A DNA stretch of 16,555 nucleotides from DATGYC01 sp035298385 (GTDB taxonomy: Bacteria; Bacillota; Sulfobacillia; Symbiobacteriales; Symbiobacteriaceae), in contig DATGYC010000265.1 of the NCBI GenBank assembly GCA_035298385.1, positions 1 through 16,555 on the forward strand, read 5' to 3'. This document shows, one piece after another, positions 1 to 6,894 of this stretch. Each line of letters starts with the position of its first letter. The first letter of the stretch is position 1. The notes beneath the pieces are model-generated. The model saw nothing but the letters and a program-made list of their open reading frames with translations. It had not been told where the DNA came from and made no database searches. Made by a program: the position numbers and the translations under genes.

Positions 1-86
1 GCCTTACCCTGGGCAACGGTGGCACCGATAGCAGCGAGACCGATGGAAAGAGCAGCAGCGATAGCAATCAGACCGAAAACGGACAT
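1..86 (-). CDS. atpE: F0F1 ATP synthase subunit c (N-terminal part, runs off the window)
   Basis: Subunit c forms the membrane ring of the F0 rotor. Only the first 28 codons are in the window. They begin with ATG at 84-86 and encode a short hydrophobic helix rich in Ala, Ile and Gly, including the AAIGATVAQGK stretch that follows the first-helix Gly-rich region in this family. A strong ribosome-binding site (AGGGAGG, read on the minus strand at 97-103) lies about 10 nt upstream. The gene follows atpB after a 133-nt spacer. The ion-binding carboxylate lies outside the window, so H+ versus Na+ coupling cannot be judged. Confidence 0.93.
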   Translation of the reverse strand, partial: MSVFGLIAIAAALSIGLAAIGATVAQGK

Positions 87-219
87 GTTAGGATTCCTCC
101 CTGTTAGAATTCCATAACCGTTAGAAGCTAATGAGTCGGGCAATTAGGCCCATGAGTCAATCCTCCCGGTTGGAGCAGGGAAAGGGTCTTCCCTTGGGGG
201 GGAGGAAAGCTTAAAAAAC
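87..219 (-). other. atpB-atpE intercistronic spacer with direct repeat
   Basis: This 133-nt non-coding spacer precedes atpE. Directly after the atpB stop the message has a U-run (TTTTTT). Then comes a short hairpin (AAGGG at 182-186 with CCCTT at 191-195). A direct repeat of ATGAGTC lies at 131-137 and 152-158 (21-nt period), with GGGC/GCCC arms between the copies. Such spacers in atp operons can raise translation of the high-copy c subunit; that role is an inference here. Confidence 0.4.
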
Positions 220-1023
220 TTAGTGAGCGTGGGCCGCTTCGTGGGCGCCCTCATGACCATGGTCATGGTGACCATGCGCGTGAGCAGCGTGCTCCAGGAC
301 ACTGCCGATGTAGATCGCCGTCAGCGTGGTGAAGACAAGCGCCTGGATGAAGCCGAACAGGAGCGAGAGGCCCATGATCGGAATCGGGGCGATGTACGGC
401 ACCATGAAGACGATAACCGCCAGCAGGGTCTCTTCACCAAAGATGTTGCCGAAGAGACGGAGCGAGAGCGAGAAGGGGCGCACGAACTCTTCCAGGATCG
501 AGAGCGGGCCCAGGTGCAGCAGGTGCTTCACCCAGCCGCCAACGCCCAACTCTTGGATCGAAACGATCTGGATAAAGATCGCTACGAAGACCGCGAGGCC
601 CAGCGTGGTACCCCAGCGCCCGGTTGGAGCGAAGAGGAAGTAGCCAGCTGTCGGCAGGACGCCGCTGTAGTTCGAAATAAGGATGAACATGAAGAGGGTC
701 ATCAGGAGCGGCATGTACTTGCGAGCGTTCTTCCGGCCGCCAATGAAGCCAGAGTACCAGCCCTCAAGGGAATCAATCGCCATCTCCAGCATCCAGCGAA
801 GCTTGCTGGACCGGTTGGATAGCACGATCCGGTTTACCGCGAACGCCAAGAGAATGAGGCCTAGGATGATAACCCACTGCGTCACGATCATGTTGTTCAG
901 GTGCAAGAAGCCACCGAAGACCTCATGTGGTGCGTGCAGGTGGAACACCTTGGCCGCAGTTTCACCGGCTGCAGCGGTGTGTTCCGCAGTGCCCTCTGCG
1001 AGCGAAAACAGGAGATTGGTCAA
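220..1023 (-). CDS. atpB: F0F1 ATP synthase subunit a, with a His-rich C-terminal tail
   Basis: Subunit a is the stator part of the F0 ion channel. The protein has 267 aa with several membrane helices. It carries the family signature around residues 182-197 (RPFSLSLRLFGNIFGEE), which contains the essential channel arginine R189 in LRLFGN. The start is TTG at 1021-1023; it overlaps the TGA stop of the upstream gene (TTGA), so translation is coupled, and GGGGGGAG lies just upstream. The oddity is the tail: residues 245-267 hold ten histidines in 23 residues, with Gly, Ala, Asp and Glu between them, beyond where the last helix should end. Family assignment is secure; the role of the tail is unknown. 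Confidence 0.97.
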   Translation of the reverse strand: MTNLLFSLAEGTAEHTAAAGETAAKVFHLHAPHEVFGGFLHLNNMIVTQWVIILGLILLAFAVNRIVLSNRSSKLRWMLEMAIDSLEGWYSGFIGGRKNARKYMPLLMTLFMFILISNYSGVLPTAGYFLFAPTGRWGTTLGLAVFVAIFIQIVSIQELGVGGWVKHLLHLGPLSILEEFVRPFSLSLRLFGNIFGEETLLAVIVFMVPYIAPIPIMGLSLLFGFIQALVFTTLTAIYIGSVLEHAAHAHGHHDHGHEGAHEAAHAH

Positions 1024-1346
1024 TCAAATCTCCCCCCTTTCCTTGTGTAGACGAGGAAGAGTGAAACCTTCACCGCGATCGTCACGCTCATGGTAGCGGA
1101 GATGATCGCCCATGCATCACGGACGGCAAACCCGAAACCAAAGAGTGCGATTGCGTCGATCGCATAGCGCAGAAGGAAGATCTTGCCGACCCCGTGTAAG
1201 GGATCGCGGCCTCGGCGCTTGTTCTCCGCCATGGTCCAGAAGAGGAGCCAGTTTTGGAAAAGCCCGATGACCGTGCCGTATGTGATTCCGATAACAACCT
1301 TCAGCAAACCAATCCCACCAGGCAGGAGGTTAAGACCTGGGGTCAT
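1020..1346 (-). CDS. atpI: ATP synthase subunit I (AtpI-like)
   Basis: This is a small membrane protein of 108 aa with about four hydrophobic segments, of the ATP synthase I chain type. In other bacteria AtpI helps assemble the c ring. It lies directly upstream of atpB, with which it overlaps (TTGA), and its first codons overlap the end of the preceding gene by 17 nt. I chose ATG at 1344-1346 (protein beginning MTPGLNLL). The open frame extends further upstream, but that part would lie wholly inside the preceding gene. A TTG about 13 codons later, behind GGTGGG, is an alternative start. Similarity is at the level of helix pattern and context. Confidence 0.8.
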   Translation of the reverse strand: MTPGLNLLPGGIGLLKVVIGITYGTVIGLFQNWLLFWTMAENKRRGRDPLHGVGKIFLLRYAIDAIALFGFGFAVRDAWAIISATMSVTIAVKVSLFLVYTRKGGRFD

Positions 1347-1596
1347 CCTCACGCTTTGGCCGAGTGGCCGTTCGCTTGGTCCGCCCCTCCAGCAAGTTAA
1401 TCTTCCGGAAGAGGCTGTTGAATCCGACAGCCAGCCCGAGCCCAAGCCCGCCAAGTAGCAGCCAAGGAGACGAACCCCACCGTTGGTCCAACCGGTAACC
1501 GAGGTAACCGAAGACGCCAACCGCGGCCAGAAGGGTGTAACCAAAATCCATCATGGCCAGGAAGTAAGGCGACTTTTCCCGGTGTTTCCGGAACAT
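1330..1596 (-). CDS. atpZ: AtpZ/AtpI family F0F1-ATPase accessory membrane protein
   Basis: The protein has 88 aa with two membrane helices (approximately residues 14-33 and 42-62) separated by the family hallmark GYRLDQRWGSSPWLLL. It matches the AtpZ-type accessory subunits found at the start of many Bacillota atp operons, where they have been linked to synthase assembly or Mg2+/Ca2+ transport. I chose ATG at 1594-1596: GGGAGTGGAG lies just upstream, and the promoter at 1644-1672 would start transcription near 1637. A start at 1638 would therefore be leaderless and is unlikely. This is the first gene of the atp operon. Confidence 0.83.
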   Translation of the reverse strand: MFRKHREKSPYFLAMMDFGYTLLAAVGVFGYLGYRLDQRWGSSPWLLLGGLGLGLAVGFNSLFRKINLLEGRTKRTATRPKREDDPRS

Positions 1597-1643
1597 CGGC
1601 TCCACTCCCGATTTACACCTGTCTGATCCTCGATCCAAGACGG

Positions 1644-1672
1644 ATTATACAGGAGGGTCAAGAACTTGACAA
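1644..1672 (-). promoter_or_regulatory. sigma-A promoter of the atp operon
   Basis: On the minus strand the -35 is TTGTCA (1667-1672) and the -10 is a perfect TATAAT (1644-1649), with a 17-nt spacer. Transcription would begin near 1637, about 40 nt before atpZ. This is one of the two best housekeeping promoters in the window. Confidence 0.85.
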
Positions 1673-1673
1673 G

Positions 1674-1704
1674 GACAGAACGCGGGCGAAAACGATGTTC
1701 TGTC
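1674..1704. repeat. 8-bp inverted repeat abutting the atp -35 box
   Basis: GACAGAAC (1674-1681) and GTTCTGTC (1697-1704) are perfect inverted repeats around a 15-nt centre. They lie one base upstream of the -35 hexamer of the atp promoter. This could be a site for a dimeric regulator, or an RNA hairpin in a transcript reading through from wecB. There is no clear U-run after it on the minus strand. Confidence 0.5.
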
Positions 1705-1747
1705 ATGCCAAGATGTTAACCGCCTAATAACCCTTTTGCATCTATAT

Positions 1748-1839
1748 GCCCGATTGAGCACGCCATGTCGGGCGTTCACCTTAGATGAGGACGAGTTATC
1801 TAAGGTCTTCACCCTAGTTGCACCAAGACTAGAACGAAG
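1748..1839 (-). other. Run of three hairpins downstream of wecB
   Basis: Three inverted repeats follow the wecB stop. In minus-strand order they are: 1839-1807 (CTTC, then three G-U pairs, then CTAGT/ACTAG); 1806-1778 (9-bp perfect arms, ACCTTAGAT/ATCTAAGGT); and 1773-1748 (GCCCGA/TCGGGC). The three G-U pairs of the first would be A-C mismatches if the plus strand were transcribed, which fits minus-strand RNA. None has a clear U-tract, so they are not standard terminators. Confidence 0.4.
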
Positions 1840-1847
1840 GCCCTAGG

Positions 1848-3005
1848 CTAAGGCTGAAACTCCGTCGGCTTCGCCGTGATCATCCCCCAGTGCCAGGCGA
1901 GGTACTGGGCGATCCGTTCCGACGACTTGCCGTCACCAAAGGGGTTGCGCGCCTGATGCATCTGCTGGTAGAGCGCCGGGTCCGTCAGCAGTTGCTCGGC
2001 CGCCCCAAGGACCCCCTCGTACGATGTGCCAGCCTTGATCACCACGCCAGCGGCGACCGCTTCAGGGCGCTCGGTCGTCTCGCGCATCAGCACCTGGGGA
2101 ACGCCCATGCACGGGGTCTCCTCTTGGAGTCCGCCCGAGTCAGCCATCACCATATAGGCCCGGCTGGCTAGGTGGAGCATGTCCGGATGGCTAATCGGAT
2201 CGAGTAGGGTGATGCGCGGGTGACCGGTCAGGATGGCAAAGGCGATCTCCCGCACGTCCGGCGAGAGCGTCACCGGGTAGACCATATGCACGTCTGGGTG
2301 CCGTTCGACCAGGTCGCGCATGGCGGTGAACATGTTGCGCATCGGCTGGCCCAGGTTCTCCCGGCGATGCGCCGTGACGGCGATCACCCGACGGCCCGTA
2401 AAGTCCAGCTCGCGCAGCGTTGGGTTCTCAAAGGTGTGCGGCTGCGCTAGGAGCTCGAGCGTCGCGTCAACACCGGTCTGACCGGCGACGAAGATGGTCT
2501 CCGGTTTGACGTTCTCGCGCAGGAGGTTGTCGCGGGAGGCCGGGGTGGGTGCAAAGTGGATATCGGCAGTGACACCAGCGATGCGCCGGTTCACCTCTTC
2601 GGGCCAGGGGCTGTACTTGTCCCAGGTCCGCAGGCCAGCCTCCACATGTGCCAGGGGCACCTTATGGTAGAGGGCGGTCAGGGCGCCCGCCGCCGTCGTC
2701 GACGTGTCACCATGGATCATCGCTAGGTCCGGCTTCTCCTGGGCGAAGACCTCGTCCAGGCCGGTCAGCATGCGCGCCATGGTTCCGGCCAGGGACTGCC
2801 GGTGCTGCATGACAGCAAGGTCATGGTCAGGATGGAGCCCCCACGCGGCAAAGACCTGATCCAGTTGCTCCCGGTGCTGACCCGTGGAGACGACCACCAC
2901 ATCAAACCAATCCGGGTGCGCCTTCAGGGCGCGGATCACCGGCACCATCTTGGTTCCTTCGGGTCGAGTCCCGAAGATCAGCATCACCTTACGTCTATGC
3001 GACAT
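1848..3005 (-). CDS. wecB: UDP-N-acetylglucosamine 2-epimerase (non-hydrolysing)
   Basis: The enzyme interconverts UDP-GlcNAc and UDP-ManNAc in the cytoplasm, for teichoic-acid linkage units or other surface glycans. The 385 aa match the family length. Visible motifs are FGTRPEGTK (11-19, usually GTRPEAIK), TGQH (41-44), HGDTSTT (98-104), HVEAGLRT with PWPEE (120-137), AHRREN (212-217) and the UDP-binding DSGGLQEE (289-296). The catalytic Arg, Lys, Asp, Glu and His positions all appear intact. ATG at 3003-3005 is preceded by GGGAGGAG at 8 nt spacing. It lies 99 nt downstream of the tagO-like gene, suggesting one transcript for und-PP-GlcNAc and UDP-ManNAc supply. The hydrolysing branch is unlikely, since the motifs follow the WecB/MnaA pattern. 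Confidence 0.93.
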   Translation of the reverse strand: MSHRRKVMLIFGTRPEGTKMVPVIRALKAHPDWFDVVVVSTGQHREQLDQVFAAWGLHPDHDLAVMQHRQSLAGTMARMLTGLDEVFAQEKPDLAMIHGDTSTTAAGALTALYHKVPLAHVEAGLRTWDKYSPWPEEVNRRIAGVTADIHFAPTPASRDNLLRENVKPETIFVAGQTGVDATLELLAQPHTFENPTLRELDFTGRRVIAVTAHRRENLGQPMRNMFTAMRDLVERHPDVHMVYPVTLSPDVREIAFAILTGHPRITLLDPISHPDMLHLASRAYMVMADSGGLQEETPCMGVPQVLMRETTERPEAVAAGVVIKAGTSYEGVLGAAEQLLTDPALYQQMHQARNPFGDGKSSERIAQYLAWHWGMITAKPTEFQP

Positions 3006-3104
3006 GGGGCGTTCTCCTCCCGTACATAAAAGCGGGGCGAGGTCAAGTAGACTACCTCTCCCCTAGGTTTCCTCTGTGGATGCACTTTCACCCACGGCGG
3101 CGAC

Positions 3105-4154
3105 TTAGCGCTCCGCCGTCTCCTTGTCGCGGTTGAGCCGCAACAGACCTAGCCGACGGGCGCCAAAGAGGACCACCACGGCCAGCACCGCCACGATCAG
3201 GATCGCATAGCGATACCGGACCCCGACCAGCGCCACCGCCGTCAGCCCCATCCAAGCCGAGATCGCCCACATCACGAGCACCGTGTTCCGGTGGGAGAGA
3301 CCCAGCCGCAACAGGCGATGATGCAGATGGTCCTTGTCAGCCTCACCGATGGAGCGCCCCGTCGCCAGGCGCCGGATGATCGCAAAGGCGGTATCCAGAA
3401 TCGGCAGGCCGAGGGCCAGCACCGGCACGACCACGCCGACGGCCAGGGCGCTCTTCATGACGCCTTGGATCGACAGGCCAGCAAGCGCAAAGCCCAAAAA
3501 CATCGAGCCGGCGTCGCCCATAAAGATCTTCGCCGGGTTGAAGTTATAGCGCAGGAACCCAATCGTCGAGCCAGCGAGCGCCGCCGTCAGGATGACCGGC
3601 GTCGACATGCCCTGCTGCAGGGCGATCAGCATCAGCGTCAGGGCTGCAATCGTCGAGATGCCCGCCGCCAGCCCATCCAGGCCATCGACCAGGTTCACCA
3701 CGTTGACCATCGCCACGATCCAGATGACCGAAAGTGGGCCAGCGAGCCAGCCAAAGTTCAGCCAACTCGAGTTGAGGGGGTTCCACATGAACGTGATCTG
3801 CATCTGCCAGCCGTAGACCAGCAGGGCCGCGATCAGGATCTGACCGAGGAACTTGGTCCGTGCCTTCAGGCGGAGCTTATCGTCCACCACCCCTAGGGCG
3901 ACCATCAGGCCACCGGTCAGGACCAGGCCGATCACCTTGGGATCGTGCCGGCCACCGCTAATCAGGGCGGTGATCATGAACGCCAGGTAGATCGCCACGC
4001 CACCCAGGTACGGCTTGGGCTCCGAATGCATGGAGCGGTTCACCGGCCGATCGACCATATCAACGCGGAGAGCGATTCGGCGGGCCACCGGGGTAAGCAC
4101 GAGGGAAAGAACGATCGCCAACCCAAAGGCGAGTAGGCTTGATGGCCACAACAT
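3105..4154 (-). CDS. tagO: Undecaprenyl-phosphate GlcNAc-1-phosphate transferase (TagO/WecA type)
   Basis: This integral membrane enzyme of the MraY/WecA family transfers GlcNAc-1-P to undecaprenyl phosphate, the first step of wall teichoic acid or similar glycans. It has 349 aa and about ten helices. Motifs are the VDRPVNRSMHSEPKPYLGG cytoplasmic loop (34-52), VDDK (90-93), NLVDGLDGLAAG (154-165), MGDAGSMFLG (212-221) and the His-rich HLHHRLLRLG (276-285), which separates WecA/TagO from MraY. I chose ATG at 4152-4154 because GGAG sits 5 nt upstream. An in-frame ATG 12 codons earlier adds an untypical polar stretch. Promoter at 4222-4250. Confidence 0.93.
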   Translation of the reverse strand: MLWPSSLLAFGLAIVLSLVLTPVARRIALRVDMVDRPVNRSMHSEPKPYLGGVAIYLAFMITALISGGRHDPKVIGLVLTGGLMVALGVVDDKLRLKARTKFLGQILIAALLVYGWQMQITFMWNPLNSSWLNFGWLAGPLSVIWIVAMVNVVNLVDGLDGLAAGISTIAALTLMLIALQQGMSTPVILTAALAGSTIGFLRYNFNPAKIFMGDAGSMFLGFALAGLSIQGVMKSALAVGVVVPVLALGLPILDTAFAIIRRLATGRSIGEADKDHLHHRLLRLGLSHRNTVLVMWAISAWMGLTAVALVGVRYRYAILIVAVLAVVVLFGARRLGLLRLNRDKETAER

Positions 4155-4221
4155 ACCGTCTCCATCCCCTTTGCAGCAGGCGTCATTCATGCCTGTTTGT
4201 ACTTAGTGTAAAACAACTCAA

Positions 4222-4250
4222 AGTGTACGAAGACACGTGTAAAAAGTCAA
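4222..4250 (-). promoter_or_regulatory. sigma-A promoter for the tagO-wecB unit
   Basis: On the minus strand, TTGACT (4245-4250), a 17-nt spacer and TACACT (4222-4227). Transcription would start near 4215, giving a leader of about 60 nt before the tagO ATG. Confidence 0.7.
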
Positions 4251-4580
4251 ATGGTGAGGTATCCCTTCCGTGCGAGCTTCTCGCTGTGCTCGGAGAGGGC
4301 AGACTCCACATCAACCCCATATTACTCTTCGAGGACAAACATGAGCGTTATGGCGCCTGTGCACCATCAAGCAGTTCGTGGGCACAGTCACGGATCATAC
4401 CCGCCACAGCCTTCGCCATCATATTGCGATCCCCTAGGCCGGACACAGGGTTCCTTTAAACAGTTTTAGTTTATCAACAGAATATTTAATCGGGAAGAGC
4501 GAAGATGAAGAACGGTGGCCGAATCTTTTTTGTGGCTACTTCGGTACCTCCACGTACAGAAGTTGGCCCATGCATAAGGA
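4251..4580. other. Gene-poor gap between comEB-like gene and tagO promoter
   Basis: I see no convincing gene of normal size here. It includes an AT-rich patch (about 4452-4490) unlike the surrounding GC-rich DNA, and a small stem with a TTCG loop (TAC-TTCG-GTA, about 4538-4547). It also holds a 24-codon minus-strand reading frame (4348-4422), listed separately. No tRNA or riboswitch was recognised. Confidence 0.5.
4348..4422 (-). CDS. Possible 24-aa small protein (uncertain)
   Basis: On the minus strand two adjacent ATGs (4420-4422 and 4417-4419) lie 7 nt after AGGGGA, a fair ribosome-binding site. The frame runs 24 codons to TAA (4348-4350). The peptide begins MMAKAVAGMIRD and has a mix of Ala, Leu, Ile and charged residues that could form an amphipathic helix. 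No family is recognised. So short a frame can arise by chance, and no clear promoter was found. Confidence 0.2.
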   Translation of the reverse strand: MMAKAVAGMIRDCAHELLDGAQAP

Positions 4581-4611
4581 GAACCCGAGACAGCCGTAGC
4601 TGCTCGGGTTC
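4581..4611 (-). terminator. Terminator after the comEB-like gene
   Basis: GAACCCGAG (4581-4589) pairs perfectly with CTCGGGTTC (4603-4611). The inner CAGC/GCTG arms extend the stem with one bulged A and a CGTA loop. On the minus strand it is followed by TCCTTATG, a weak U-tract. The plus-strand side ends TTCTTC, but there is no plus-strand gene to end. It lies 25 nt past the comEB-like stop. Confidence 0.75.
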
Positions 4612-4635
4612 TTCTTCATAGGCCTGCTGGCAGTC

Positions 4636-5097
4636 CTACTCTGGCAGGTGAACGGTCTGAATCCCGGCCTTCTGCAGCATCTCCAGCGGCTCTGGCTTAC
4701 GATAGGCCGTCCGGAAGACGACTCGCTCGATCCCCTCCCGGATCAGCGCCCGCGCGCAGTCCGGACAGGGTGAGTGGGTCAGGTAGACGGTAGCGCCCTT
4801 CAGGTCGATGCCACGCTGGACGGCCTGCATGATCGCGTTGATCTCCGCGTGGCGAGTCCGCAGGCAGCCGCCGTCGACGATCAGACAGCCGATCTCCGTG
4901 CAGTGCGGGTGGCCGGCGGGCGCCCCGTTGAAGCCAAGGGAGAGCACCTGCTTGTGCCGGACCAAGCACGCCCCGACGTAGAGGCGCGGGCATGTAGCCA
5001 TCTGGGCGGTGTACTCTGCCAGGCCAAGGAAGAACTGATCCCAGGATGGACGGGGCTTGTGAGTCTCGGCCGGTGAGAGCTGGTCCTGGAGCGACAC
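4636..5097 (-). CDS. comEB: dCMP/deoxycytidylate deaminase family protein (ComEB-like)
   Basis: This is a zinc-dependent deaminase of the cytidine/deoxycytidylate family, probably deaminating dCMP to dUMP for dTTP synthesis. It has 153 aa. The zinc site is complete: HAE (83-85, catalytic Glu) and PCPDC (110-114). GFNGAPAG (55-62) is the usual substrate-side motif. I chose GTG at 5095-5097, preceded by GAGGGG at 9 nt. The open frame runs 61 codons further up, but that part crosses the upp terminator and overlaps the end of upp. ComEB lies next to comE genes in Bacillus; here the neighbours are upp and tagO, so a metabolic role is more likely than competence. Confidence 0.9.
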   Translation of the reverse strand: MSLQDQLSPAETHKPRPSWDQFFLGLAEYTAQMATCPRLYVGACLVRHKQVLSLGFNGAPAGHPHCTEIGCLIVDGGCLRTRHAEINAIMQAVQRGIDLKGATVYLTHSPCPDCARALIREGIERVVFRTAYRKPEPLEMLQKAGIQTVHLPE

Positions 5098-5184
5098 GCA
5101 GATCTTCCCCTCTCCTTGGTCCGTTCTCCTGTCATCAGTTCGCGCCGTACTGAAATGAACCCTTCCGTCAAGACCTACAACAAA

Positions 5185-5211
5185 CCCCTCACCCCAAGGC
5201 GGGGAGAGGGG
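5185..5211 (-). terminator. Intrinsic terminator after upp
   Basis: On the minus strand CCCCTC-T-CCCC (5211-5201) pairs with GGGG-T-GAGGGG (5195-5185), with one mismatch. It is followed by TTTGTTGT, a good U-rich tail. It lies 11 nt past the upp stop, so upp is probably the last gene of the tsaC-to-upp transcript. The comEB-like gene downstream would need its own promoter or readthrough; TTGACG at 5166-5171 is a weak -35 candidate. Confidence 0.85.
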
Positions 5212-5221
5212 CTGGTCGTCT

Positions 5222-5851
5222 CTACTTGGTGCCGAAGATGCGGTCGCCGGCGTCACCAAGGCCCGGCACGATATAGCCATGGTCGTTCAGGTGGCTGTCG
5301 AGCGCCGCCGTGTAGATATCCACGTCCGGATGCGCCGCCTGAACCACCTTGACGCCCTCCGGCGCCGAGACCAGGGCGATCAGCTTGATCCGCTTGCCAC
5401 CATGCCGCTTGATCAGGTCGATCGCCGCTACAACCGAGCCGCCCGTCGCCAGCATCGGGTCGACGACGAGCAGGTCGCGCTCCGGCAGGTCCTGGGGCAG
5501 CTTGCAGTAGTACTCGACCGGCTTCAGGGTCTCCGGATCGCGGAAGAGGCCGATATGGCCGACCCGGGCGGTCGGGTAGAGCTGCATGATGCCATCAATC
5601 ATGCCCAGACCCGCCCGCAGAATCGGGATCAGCGCCAGCTTCTCGCCCTTCAGGCGGCGGCACTGGGCCGGGGCGACCGGGGTCTTAACCTCGATCTCCT
5701 CAGTCTCGAGGTCACGGGTCACCTCATAGGCCATCAGCATCGCCACTTCCTGCACCAGTTCCCGGAAGTCCTTCGAACCGGTCGCCTCGTCGCGGATGAT
5801 CGAGAGCTTGTGCTGGATCAGGGGGTGGTCAAATACGACAAGCTTGCCCAT
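5222..5851 (-). CDS. upp: Uracil phosphoribosyltransferase
   Basis: Converts uracil and PRPP to UMP in pyrimidine salvage. It has 209 aa, the standard length. The PRPP loop is VVDPMLATGGS (129-139). The uracil-binding region near the C-terminus reads YIVPGLGDAGDRIFGT. ATG at 5849-5851 has GGAGAGGG 6 nt upstream. It follows the ywlG-like gene by 31 nt and is closed by a strong terminator. glyA, often found just upstream in Bacillus, is missing. Confidence 0.97.
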   Translation of the reverse strand: MGKLVVFDHPLIQHKLSIIRDEATGSKDFRELVQEVAMLMAYEVTRDLETEEIEVKTPVAPAQCRRLKGEKLALIPILRAGLGMIDGIMQLYPTARVGHIGLFRDPETLKPVEYYCKLPQDLPERDLLVVDPMLATGGSVVAAIDLIKRHGGKRIKLIALVSAPEGVKVVQAAHPDVDIYTAALDSHLNDHGYIVPGLGDAGDRIFGTK

Positions 5852-5882
5852 TAGTAACCCTCTCCTTTATGCCTGGAATCGA

Positions 5883-6446
5883 TTAGGCCTCGGGCAGCCG
5901 ATAGACGGCCCGTTCTCCGCCAATCAGCTTAGGCCGGGTGCGCGCCGCTGTCAACCGGGCGGCGCCAATCTCCTTGATCGAAAGGCGCACGGGGACGGCC
6001 ACCCGCTTCAGGTGCATGCCCATCAGGGTCAGCCCGATATCCAGCCCGGCGTGGGCCTGGATCTCCTCCACGACGACGGCGTCCGGCATCTCCCGCATCG
6101 CTCGGGCGGCGAAGGCGCCCCCGGCCTTCGGGACCGGGACGACGCCGACCGGCTCCCAGCCATACCGCTCAGCGGCCGCCGCCGGGAGGACGAGCGCCCG
6201 GTTCAAATGTTCACAGCACTGGCAAGCCAAGTAGAGGTCCGCGGCTTGACAGGCCGCCCAGAGTGGCTCCAAGACCGCCTTGGCTACATCATCCGATCCG
6301 GCGGAGCCGATCCGCTCACCGATGATCTCGGAGGTGGAGCAGCCGACGACCAGGACTTGACCGGACTTCAATCCGGCCTGCTGGAAGAGTTCATCCACAG
6401 CGGTACGGACCTGCTCCCGCACCTGGGCGAGGAAGTTGCCGTCCAC
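5883..6446 (-). CDS. ywlG: UPF0340/TIGR01440 family protein (YwlG-like), function unknown
   Basis: A 187-aa protein of the conserved YwlG family, whose biochemical function I do not know. Recognisable motifs are VVGCSTSEI (33-41) and the Cys-rich CQCCEHLNRALV (75-86), which could bind metal. The start is GTG at 6444-6446, sharing one base with the TAG stop of rpiB, so translation is probably coupled; there is only a weak ribosome-binding site. Its place between rpiB and upp is conserved in Bacillota. Confidence 0.92.
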   Translation of the reverse strand: MDGNFLAQVREQVRTAVDELFQQAGLKSGQVLVVGCSTSEIIGERIGSAGSDDVAKAVLEPLWAACQAADLYLACQCCEHLNRALVLPAAAAERYGWEPVGVVPVPKAGGAFAARAMREMPDAVVVEEIQAHAGLDIGLTLMGMHLKRVAVPVRLSIKEIGAARLTAARTRPKLIGGERAVYRLPEA

Positions 6447-6889
6447 TAGCGCTGCTCGTCCATAGCGGTTAGCTTCGCCACCCGGTTGGCGTGGCGCCCC
6501 CCCGCAAAGTTGCTGGTGAAGTAGGTGCGCACGATTCCCTCCGCCACGCTGGGGCCAACCACGCGGGCGCCCAGGCAGAGAATGTTGGCGTCGTTATGCT
6601 CGCGCGCCATCTGCGCGGAGAAGATCTCATTGCAGAGCGCCGCCCGGATGCCGGGGACCTTGTTTGCCGCGATCGACATACCAATGCCCGTGCCGCAGAT
6701 TAGCACGCCCTGCTCGCACTCCCCGCTGACCACCGCCTCCGCCACCTTCGCGGCGAAGTCCGGGTAGTCTACGGAGGTGCGGTCATGGACGCCCTTGTCG
6801 ACCACCTCGTGGCCGAGCTCGCGGATCACCCCAGCGACCGTCTCCTTCAAGTCGAAGCCACCATGATCCGAACCGATTGCGACCTTCAT
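6446..6889 (-). CDS. rpiB: Ribose-5-phosphate isomerase B
   Basis: Interconverts ribose 5-phosphate and ribulose 5-phosphate in the pentose phosphate pathway; the ribose 5-phosphate feeds PRPP, used by upp. It has 147 aa. The N-terminus IGSDHGGF (5-12) and the catalytic Cys65 in GVLICGTGIGMSIAANK (61-77) identify RpiB rather than RpiA. ATG at 6887-6889 has AGGAGAG about 10 nt upstream and follows ywlE by 5 nt. LacAB-type isomerases are related, but the single gene and context favour rpiB. Confidence 0.95.
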   Translation of the reverse strand: MKVAIGSDHGGFDLKETVAGVIRELGHEVVDKGVHDRTSVDYPDFAAKVAEAVVSGECEQGVLICGTGIGMSIAANKVPGIRAALCNEIFSAQMAREHNDANILCLGARVVGPSVAEGIVRTYFTSNFAGGRHANRVAKLTAMDEQR

Positions 6890-6894
6890 GCTAC

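Noticed and set aside
252..267. Perfect 16-bp palindrome CATGACCATGGTCATG
   Set aside because: It falls inside the His/Gly/Asp-coding tail of atpB and is explained by alternating CAT, GAC and GGT codons; an operator is not needed to explain it.
223..822. Plus-strand 199-codon frame opposite atpB
   Set aside because: Antisense shadow of a secure gene; the residue mix (Glu, Arg, Asp, His) reflects complement codons.
1020..1544. Upstream-extended 174-aa form of the AtpI-like protein
   Set aside because: The first 66 codons overlap the AtpZ-like gene, lack membrane character and have no family resemblance; the ATG at 1346 is preferred.
4139..4459. Plus-strand frame of 106 codons in the tagO-comEB gap
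   Set aside because: No recognisable domain, no convincing ribosome-binding site, and it overlaps the tagO start and promoter on the opposite strand.
4500..4580. Possible T-box or other leader RNA near the TTCG-loop stem
   Set aside because: No T-box sequence, specifier loop or other conserved element is visible, and no gene follows closely on the plus strand.
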